Of a DNA stretch of 64,000 nt, positions 58,158-64,000 are shown one piece after another. The DNA is taken from assembly GCF_004614235.1 (NCBI RefSeq), contig NZ_SPVH01000006.1, forward strand, positions 1 to 64,000, written 5' to 3'. The translations under genes were made by a program, and so were the position numbers. Within the stretch, counting starts at the first letter, position 1; every line of letters begins with the position of its first letter. A model generated the notes under the pieces. That model made no database searches, was not told the origin of the DNA, and saw only the letters and a list, made by a program, of their open reading frames with translations. The stretch comes from Brevundimonas intermedia (GTDB lineage Bacteria > Pseudomonadota > Alphaproteobacteria > Caulobacterales > Caulobacteraceae).

Positions 58158-59255
58158 ATGGCGATGATCGCGCTGCCGAAAAGACGTCGATGGACCTGGG
58201 CGCTCGCAGCGGCGCTGGCCTTGGTCGTCGTCAAACCCGACCCCACGACAGCGCAGTCGGTCGAAGACGGGACGTCGCCTTCCAAATTCCACTGGCGCTC
58301 CTCCGCCCAGATCATCGCACCGAGGGCCGGTGACGGAAACGGGTATTCGGCGCTCAAGGACCCCTCGATCGTCCATGTGGACGGCGAGTATCATGTCTTC
58401 ATGACCTCGGTCGGGGCCGAGGGCTGGCACATGGCCTATACTCATTTCACCGACTGGTTGCAGGCGTCCGCCGCCCCCATCGTCGATCTGAAACAGTCGG
58501 GGATCGGGCCGGGCTACAGAGCAGCACCGCAGGTGTTCTACTTCGCGCCGCAGAAGCTCTGGTACATGGTCTATCAGAGCGGTCCGCCCGTCTATTCCAC
58601 GACCGCGACGATCGGTGATCCGTCATCCTGGAGCGCGCCGAAACCCCTCTTTGATCAGGCCCCGGACATCATCAAGGCCGCCACGGGCCAGGAGGCCTGG
58701 CTCGACTTCTGGGTCATCTGCGACGAGGCGTCCTGCTATCTGTTCAACACCGACGACCACGGCAGCCTTTTCCGATCGCGAACGTCGATCCAGCAGTTTC
58801 CGGCCGGATTCTCCGACACACGCCGTGTCATGACGGGGCCGCGAGACGACATCTTCGAAGCCAGCATGCACTACCGATTGGCCGGCACGAACACCTACCT
58901 GACCCTGGTCGAGGCTATCGGACCCAAGGGACGCTACTTCCGCGCCTGGACCAGCGACCGGCTGGATGGGGACTGGCGTCTGCTGGCGGGCAGTCCATCG
59001 AATTCCTTCGCCGGATCAGACAATGTCGTCTTCGACGGCGAGGACTGGTCTCAGGGCGTATCGCACGGCGAGCTGGTCCGCAGCGGTTATGACCAGACCC
59101 TGACGATCGATCCCTGCCAGCCGCTTCAGTTCCTCTATCAGGGCCTGGAGCCGCATGCGCCCGACACGGCCTATATCGACCTGCCCTATCGCCTCGGCCT
59201 GCTGACGGCGACCGGACCCAATCCCGTCAGCGCTCTGTGCCCTGCGTCTCCATAA
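58158..59255 (+). CDS. GH62-like secreted alpha-L-arabinofuranosidase
   Basis: This 365-residue protein has an N-terminal signal peptide (RRWTWALAAALALVVVKPDP, cleavage near TAQS) and a single five-bladed propeller catalytic domain resembling GH62. Family-like segments are FHWRSSAQIIAP, ALKDPSIVHVDGEYHVFMTS, YYFAP-type QVFYFAPQKLWYMVYQSG, WLDFWVICDEASCYLFNTDD and FEASMHYRLAGTNTYLTLVE, including the catalytic Asp of LKDPSIV and an Asp/Glu-rich active site. It would remove arabinose from arabinoxylan outside the cytoplasm. AGGACGC precedes ATG 58158. No other xylan-degradation gene lies next to it. Confidence 0.82.
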   Translation: MAMIALPKRRRWTWALAAALALVVVKPDPTTAQSVEDGTSPSKFHWRSSAQIIAPRAGDGNGYSALKDPSIVHVDGEYHVFMTSVGAEGWHMAYTHFTDWLQASAAPIVDLKQSGIGPGYRAAPQVFYFAPQKLWYMVYQSGPPVYSTTATIGDPSSWSAPKPLFDQAPDIIKAATGQEAWLDFWVICDEASCYLFNTDDHGSLFRSRTSIQQFPAGFSDTRRVMTGPRDDIFEASMHYRLAGTNTYLTLVEAIGPKGRYFRAWTSDRLDGDWRLLAGSPSNSFAGSDNVVFDGEDWSQGVSHGELVRSGYDQTLTIDPCQPLQFLYQGLEPHAPDTAYIDLPYRLGLLTATGPNPVSALCPASP

Positions 59256-59268
59256 GACGGCGCGATCT

Positions 59269-60024
59269 TCAGTCCCTGACGGCGGCGCCCAGGATGCGTT
59301 TGTCGGTCTTGCCCTGAACCAGCACCGCGACCGCCTCGCCGGAGCGGGCGGGCGGCAGGGTGTAGAGCATGGGGCGGCCGCGCCATTCGCCCAGGCGGGT
59401 CACGCCGCGCACGACGTTCATGTGCCGCATGGCCTGGCCGCGATTTTCGCCCTGTCGGACCTCGACCACCTGGGGGCCGGGCGTATAGGTCACCGCTACC
59501 ACCTCGGCGCCGCCGACGGGGGCGCGGCCCGAGCCGACGCCGACGCCGTTTCCATTCTCTCGGAACTCAATCTGGGGCGGCCAGGCCTGACGCACCGCCT
59601 CCTGGCCGATGGCGGTCTCAAGCTCGACGCTGCGGGCGCCCGAGACCTGACGACGGCCGTCGATCACCACCTGGGGCGTGGACACGCCGCGCTGGCGCAG
59701 GGCGGCGCGATAGGCGCGCTGACGCTGAACGAACTCCGGGCGGGCGAAGGTGTCGGTCCAGCCCAGATAGTCCCAGTAATCGACGCCATAGGTCAGGGCG
59801 ATCACGCCGGGCTGGGCCGCCGCCTTCTCGACCGCCGCATTGGCCTCGACACAGCCGCCGCAGCCTTGAGCGGTAAACAGTTCGACCACCACCGGCGGGC
59901 CGTTGGCTGCAGCGTGACGCGGCGCGAGCGGCGGACGGCCGGCCGCCGGCTGGGCCGCCGAGGCGACGGACAGCAGGGCGCCCGCCATGACCGTGCCCGC
60001 GATGATCCAGCCCATGGTGTTCAT
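59269..60024 (-). CDS. DUF1223 thioredoxin-like secreted protein
   Basis: This 251-residue protein has a signal peptide (IIAGTVMAGALLSVASAAQ) and the DUF1223 core VVVELFTAQGCGGCVEANAA, where the CxxC pair (CGGC) sits at the thioredoxin active-site position, followed by ALTYGVDYWDYLGWTDTFAR and STPQVVIDGRRQVSG. It is probably a periplasmic redox-related protein of unknown substrate. It lies downstream of a prolyl oligopeptidase gene but is separated from it by a pair of tandem hairpins. Confidence 0.88.
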   Translation of the reverse strand: MNTMGWIIAGTVMAGALLSVASAAQPAAGRPPLAPRHAAANGPPVVVELFTAQGCGGCVEANAAVEKAAAQPGVIALTYGVDYWDYLGWTDTFARPEFVQRQRAYRAALRQRGVSTPQVVIDGRRQVSGARSVELETAIGQEAVRQAWPPQIEFRENGNGVGVGSGRAPVGGAEVVAVTYTPGPQVVEVRQGENRGQAMRHMNVVRGVTRLGEWRGRPMLYTLPPARSGEAVAVLVQGKTDKRILGAAVRD

Positions 60025-60079
60025 GCTGTCGTTCTTAGTCTCTGCGACCCACCGCCGCGCCTCATAATCGCGTGACCCA

Positions 60080-60155
60080 CGGGCTCAAGCCGCGCGCGGA
60101 GCGCGATAGCCCAAACAAAGACGGGCTCAAGCAGCGCGAAGCGCGGTAGCCCAAA
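60080..60155. repeat. Two tandem palindromic hairpin repeats
   Basis: The unit GGGCTCAAGC, then a GCGCG/CGCGC hairpin, then TAGCCCAAA occurs twice (about 60081-60114 and 60123-60154) with small sequence differences. Each can form a GGGCT/AGCCC stem with an inner GC stem. They lie between the prolyl oligopeptidase stop and the DUF1223 start and may act as terminators on the minus strand. Confidence 0.75.
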
Positions 60156-60166
60156 GAAAAAAGCGC

Positions 60167-62410
60167 TCAGTCCATCAGTTGTTGCGACAGATAGACATAG
60201 TGACGCGCCCAGCGGCGGGCGTTGGCGACCGGGTCGGCGTCGTTGGAGTGACCGCCGGCCGTGTCCTCGTAATAGAGATGGTCGTGGCCCTGGTCGCCGA
60301 GGCGGGCGGCGAACTTGCGCGCATGGCCGGGGTGAACCCGGTCGTCCCGCGTGTTGGTGGTCAGATAGACGCGCGGATAGGTCACGTCGGGCCGTAGCTG
60401 CTGATAGGCGGAATATCTGGCGATCCACTCGGCCTCTTCGGGGATGCGCGGGTCGCCGTATTCGCCGATCCACGAGGCGCCGGCCGGCAGCTCGTGATAG
60501 CGCAGCATGTCCACCAGCGGGCTCTCGATCACCGCCGCATTGAACAGTTCGGGGTGCTGGGTGATCGACACGCTGGTCAGAACGCCGCCGTTCGAGCGGC
60601 CGTAGATGCCCAGGCGACGCGGGCTGGTGACGCCCCGCAGCTCCAGGTCGCGCGCCACGGCGGCGAAGTCGTCGAAGGCCTTCTGGCGGTTTCCGTCCAG
60701 CGCCGCCTGGTGCCAGTCGGGACCGAACTCGCCGCCGCCGCGGATATTGGCCTGGACGAAGACCCCGCCACGCTCCAGCCAAAGCTTGCCCATCTCGGGC
60801 TTGTAGGCCGGGTTCAGACTGACCTGGAAGCCGCCGTAGCCGAGCATGATGGTCGGGTTCGACCCGTCCAGCTTCATGTCGCGCGGGCGGGTGATGAAAT
60901 AGGGTATTTTGGTCCCGTCGGTCGATGTGGCCTCATATTGCTCGGTCACGTCGCCCGAGGCGTCGAACTTGGCCGGGGCCGACTTGAGCGTGGTCAGAGT
61001 CGCCGCACCTGCGTCGGCCAGGCTGAGGGTCGGCGGCACCAGGAAGCCCTGAGTCGAGACGAAGACCTCGCCGCGCGACTTGGACGAGTCGCCCAGGCCG
61101 ACGGCGAGGTTGTCGGGGACCGTGATGGACGAAGCCGTCCACCATTGAGCGGCGGGACGGAACTGCATCAGTCGCCCAGCCACATTGTCGGTGACGGCCG
61201 CCACGATGGCGTCGGACAGGACGGCGACGCCTTGAAGCGCCTGACGCGCGGTCGGCTGGAATACGACGGCGCTGTCGCGTCCGATCTGGATGTCCAGGCG
61301 CGTTTCGCCCAGCACCGCCAGCGGCAGGGCCAGCAATGAGCCTGCCGCATACTCCTGACCGTCGAAGCTCCAGGCCTGATCCGGCGAAAAGATCAGCCGG
61401 CCGTCGATGACGCCCGAAATCCCGACCCGCTCCGGTAGGTTCAGCTTCTGCGCCTTGCCGTCATGGCTCAGGCCCCACGTCTCCGACCGGAAGGTGTCCA
61501 GCGGCCGGGTGATGATGACCGCCGTCACCTTGCCGTCCTTGTCGCGATAGACGGTCGGGCTGACGCCGTAGCCGCCGTCGCCCTGTTCGCCGCGATAGAC
61601 CTCGACCGCCTGAGCCAGGGTCTGGCCGCGCTTCAAGGTCTTGACGATGAAGGGATAGCCGGACTCGGTCATCGTCCCGGCTCCGAAGTCGGTGGCGACC
61701 AGGAGCGTGTCGCGGTCCAGCCATTCGATGCGGTGCTTGCCCTCGGGCAGGTTGAAACCGCCGTCCACGAAACGCTTGGTCGTCAGGTCGAACTCGCGCA
61801 CGACCACCGCGTCCTTGCCGCCGTCGGACAGGTTGATCAGGCAGCGGGTCTCGTCCGGCGCCAGGCAGTCGGCGCCCTTGAACACCCAGTCCTTGCCCTC
61901 GGCCTTGGACAGGGCGTCGATGTCCAGCAGCGTCTCCCACTGGGGCGTCGCGGTGCGGTAGCTGTCCAGCGTCGTGCGGCGCCAGACGCCCTTGGGATTG
62001 GCCGCGTCCTGCCAGAAGTTGCCGACGCCGTCGCCGAGGAAGCTGGGCGTGGGAATGCGATCGGTTGCGGTCAGGATGGCTTCGGCTTCGGCCCGGAAGG
62101 TCTCGTAGCGCGGGTCGCCGGTCAGGACTGCGAGAGACTTGCGGTTCTCCTCGGCGACGAAGGCCATGGCCTCAGCCCCGTCCACCTGTTCCAGCGCCAG
62201 ATGGTCGTCGGCGGCTGCGACGCCTGCCGGGGTCAGGTCGCGGGGGAAGTGGGGCGGCGGCAGTTGCATGGTCAAAGCAGCGCCATCTGGTCCTGAACAG
62301 TCATAACAGACCGGCTTGTCTTGCGCCGGAGCCGTCGTGGTCTGTGCGAGCACGGGCGTCGCCCCCATCAGAAGGGCCGGAATGGCGGCGGACAGGATCA
62401 GGTGACGCAT
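60167..62410 (-). CDS. Prolyl oligopeptidase family serine peptidase (S9A), exported
   Basis: This protein of about 747 residues has a signal peptide (LILSAAIPALLMGATPVLAQ), a seven-bladed propeller in the first two thirds and an alpha/beta hydrolase domain at the end. The catalytic Ser is in GIYGRSNGGVLTSV, Asp in NTRDDRVHPGHARKF and His in DTAGGHSNDAD. It would cleave peptides after proline in the periplasm. GGAG lies seven bases before ATG 62410. A paralogue follows upstream on the same strand (62572 onward), separated by a palindromic repeat element. Confidence 0.92.
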   Translation of the reverse strand: MRHLILSAAIPALLMGATPVLAQTTTAPAQDKPVCYDCSGPDGAALTMQLPPPHFPRDLTPAGVAAADDHLALEQVDGAEAMAFVAEENRKSLAVLTGDPRYETFRAEAEAILTATDRIPTPSFLGDGVGNFWQDAANPKGVWRRTTLDSYRTATPQWETLLDIDALSKAEGKDWVFKGADCLAPDETRCLINLSDGGKDAVVVREFDLTTKRFVDGGFNLPEGKHRIEWLDRDTLLVATDFGAGTMTESGYPFIVKTLKRGQTLAQAVEVYRGEQGDGGYGVSPTVYRDKDGKVTAVIITRPLDTFRSETWGLSHDGKAQKLNLPERVGISGVIDGRLIFSPDQAWSFDGQEYAAGSLLALPLAVLGETRLDIQIGRDSAVVFQPTARQALQGVAVLSDAIVAAVTDNVAGRLMQFRPAAQWWTASSITVPDNLAVGLGDSSKSRGEVFVSTQGFLVPPTLSLADAGAATLTTLKSAPAKFDASGDVTEQYEATSTDGTKIPYFITRPRDMKLDGSNPTIMLGYGGFQVSLNPAYKPEMGKLWLERGGVFVQANIRGGGEFGPDWHQAALDGNRQKAFDDFAAVARDLELRGVTSPRRLGIYGRSNGGVLTSVSITQHPELFNAAVIESPLVDMLRYHELPAGASWIGEYGDPRIPEEAEWIARYSAYQQLRPDVTYPRVYLTTNTRDDRVHPGHARKFAARLGDQGHDHLYYEDTAGGHSNDADPVANARRWARHYVYLSQQLMD

Positions 62411-62445
62411 TCGAAAACTCCGCAAACTAATCCTCCTCCGCATCG

Positions 62446-62540
62446 CGGGGGAGGGGGACCGCCGCAGGCGGTGGAGGGGGCGGAACCAGACAGGGTGCAT
62501 GGGGTCGCCCCCTCCACCACTTCGTGGTCCCCCTCCCCCG
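62446..62540. repeat. REPIN-like element between prolyl oligopeptidase genes
   Basis: Two inverted arms (62446-62482 and 62506-62540) share CGGGGGAGGGGGACC and GGTGGAGGGGGCG, while the short hairpin inside each arm differs (GCCGCAGGC against an ACGAAGT type). A further CCTCCCCC/GGGGGAGG pair extends the right side to about 62563. Conserved outer bases with compensating inner stems indicate a real structured repeat family. Confidence 0.82.
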
Positions 62541-62571
62541 TTCGCAAGCGCTCACGGGGGAGGATTGAGTT

Positions 62572-64000
62572 CTATTCCTGCGCCGGCGTGTCCATCAGGC
62601 GGCGCGACAGATAGGTGTATTCCAACGCTAGGCGGCGCGCGGTCTCGCGCAGGTTCGCCCCGGCCGCATGGCCGCCATCGACGTTCTCGTAGAACAGGAC
62701 CGGATAGCCCAGTTCCTCCAGACGCGCCGCCGCCTTGCGGGCATGGCCCGGATGGACGCGGTCGTCCTTGGTCGAGGTGTGGATGAAGACTTCCGGGTAG
62801 GGCTGGCCGGCGCGCAGGTTCTGATAGGGCGAATATTGCTCGATCCAGGCGCGCTGTTCGGGGATGTCGGGGTTGCCGTATTCGCCGATCCACGAGGCGC
62901 CGGCCAGCAGCTTGTGGAAGCGCAGCATGTCGAACAGGGGCACCTGGATGACGGCGGCGTTGATGAGGTCCGGCCGCTGCGTCAGCATCGCCCCCATGAA
63001 CAGGCCGCCTTGCGAGCCGCCCATGATGCCCAGCTTGGGCTGGCTGGTGATGTTGCGCTGGGTCAGGTCCAGGGCCACGGCCTGGAAGTCCTCGTGCGCG
63101 CGCTGGCGGTTCTGCTGCAGGGCCGCCTCGTGCCAGCGGGGGCCGAACTCGCCGCCGCCGCGCGTATTGGCGATGACATAGACCCCGCCGCGCTCAAGCC
63201 ACAGCTTGCCGACCGTCGCCGAATAGCCCGGCAGCAGCGAGCTTTCGAACCCGCCGTAGCCGTAGAGTAATGTGGGGTTCGAGCCGTCCAGCGGCATGTC
63301 CGCCTTATGGACCACGAAATAGGGGATCATCGTGCCGTCGGCCGAGCGGGCCTCGTGCTGGTCCACCGTCATGCCGGCGGCGTCGAACTTGGCCGGCATC
63401 GACTTGACCTGATCCACCGCGCCGGTCGCCGCATCGGCCAGCCACAGGCTGGACGGGTTCAGATAACCGGTGACGCTGACGAAGACCTTGTCGTCCTTCT
63501 CGGAGGCCGAGCCGATGCCGACCGAGACGTTCTGCGGCAGGTCCAGGGTCGTGTGCGCCCATTCTCCATCACCCGGCGTATAGACCCGCACCGAGCCGCG
63601 CACATTGTCATACAGGGCCACGACCAGACGGTTGCGCGTGACGTTGACGCCCTCGATCGCCTGACGCTCGGTCGGACGCAGCACCAGCTGGGCCGGGGTC
63701 GCCTGATCGGCCAGCCAAGCCTCCAGCGGCCAGGCGATCAGGTCGCCGGTCTTGAAATCCTGGCCCGACGGCGCGGTCCAGTCCTGTTTCAACGACACCA
63801 GCAGCCGCCCGTCCACCAGACCGGTGATGTCGGACTTGGCCGGCAGCTGAAGCTGGGTCAGGGCGCCGTCGTCGGTCAGCCGCCAGGTCTCGGACGAATA
63901 GAAGTCCACCGAACGGTTGATCAGCGTCGCCTTCACCACCCCGTCGGCGTCGCGCAGCGTATAGCCGGACACCGAGACGTCCGTCGGCTTGCCGGTGAAC
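62572..64000 (-). CDS. Prolyl oligopeptidase family serine peptidase (S9A), partial at window end
   Basis: This is the C-terminal part (at least 476 residues) of a second S9A peptidase. The frame continues to the window edge without a convincing start, so the N-terminus lies beyond 64000. The end of the propeller (DFYSSETWRLTDDGALTQLQ) is followed by the hydrolase domain. Catalytic Ser is in GIMGGSQGGLFMGAM, Asp in TSTKDDRVHPGHARKAAARL and His in NVDGGHAAGANL. It is a paralogue of the downstream gene (similar order and motifs such as MLRFHKLLAGASWIGEYGNP). Confidence 0.9.
   Translation of the reverse strand, partial: FTGKPTDVSVSGYTLRDADGVVKATLINRSVDFYSSETWRLTDDGALTQLQLPAKSDITGLVDGRLLVSLKQDWTAPSGQDFKTGDLIAWPLEAWLADQATPAQLVLRPTERQAIEGVNVTRNRLVVALYDNVRGSVRVYTPGDGEWAHTTLDLPQNVSVGIGSASEKDDKVFVSVTGYLNPSSLWLADAATGAVDQVKSMPAKFDAAGMTVDQHEARSADGTMIPYFVVHKADMPLDGSNPTLLYGYGGFESSLLPGYSATVGKLWLERGGVYVIANTRGGGEFGPRWHEAALQQNRQRAHEDFQAVALDLTQRNITSQPKLGIMGGSQGGLFMGAMLTQRPDLINAAVIQVPLFDMLRFHKLLAGASWIGEYGNPDIPEQRAWIEQYSPYQNLRAGQPYPEVFIHTSTKDDRVHPGHARKAAARLEELGYPVLFYENVDGGHAAGANLRETARRLALEYTYLSRRLMDTPAQE

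Overview
This window looks like chromosomal DNA of a high-GC alphaproteobacterium of the Caulobacterales, most likely Brevundimonas or a close relative. That placement is inferred from gene content (Crp/Fnr pair with a DUF6894 protein, rsmB-rpe-heparinase-purH order, Lrp-controlled putA and bkd loci), from frequent GTG/TTG starts with GTGA/ATGA overlaps, and from GC-rich palindromic intergenic repeats. No rRNA, tRNA or CRISPR array was seen.

Layout. 1-3.3 kb holds a capsule-type polysaccharide exporter on the minus strand (KpsM permease, KpsE co-polymerase, KpsT ATPase, then a 136-residue unknown). 3.3-7.0 kb is proline catabolism: putA divergent from an Lrp-family regulator, with palindromes between them. 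7.0-13.0 kb is sugar-nucleotide and glycan work: an FkbM methyltransferase and a mannose-1-phosphate guanylyltransferase fused to an AGE-type isomerase domain (both visibly poorer in GC), a GT4 glycosyltransferase and a phosphomannomutase/phosphoglucomutase. 13.0-14.8 kb holds a DUF6894 protein and two Crp/Fnr regulators. 14.7-18.1 kb is glmS and glmM (UDP-GlcNAc supply).

17.8-21.2 kb is the most unusual part. A 3070-bp segment has entered the 3' end of glmM. It supplies a replacement 3' end for the gene and leaves a displaced, stop-containing second copy of the last 244 bp downstream. Between the copies lie a degenerate MNT/HEPN nucleotidyltransferase module and a 3'-truncated conjugative relaxase, so this is the remnant of an integrative element.

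21.2-36.6 kb is mostly housekeeping: lipoprotein, rph, hrcA-grpE, a subtilisin-like lipoprotein with an apparent C-terminal barrel, a dienelactone hydrolase, purH, heparinase, rpe, rsmB, kup, an Rrf2 regulator and an SDR. 36.8-43.5 kb is the branched-chain 2-oxoacid dehydrogenase operon (E1alpha, E1beta, E2, E3), interrupted by a VapBC toxin-antitoxin pair and divergent from an Lrp-type BkdR. 43.5-64 kb holds pirin, a WD40 protein, MtgA, an M2 peptidase, a TadG-like VWA protein, a 2-oxoglutarate oxygenase, two OmpA-family proteins (one with a 23-G tract), MaoC, threonine dehydratase, glpK, an APH-family kinase, a GH62 arabinofuranosidase, DUF1223 and two prolyl oligopeptidases (the last one cut by the window end).

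Palindromic repeats (REPIN-like) occur at 36.7, 60.1 and 62.5 kb. A similar one lies in frame inside the E2 gene at 40.2 kb.
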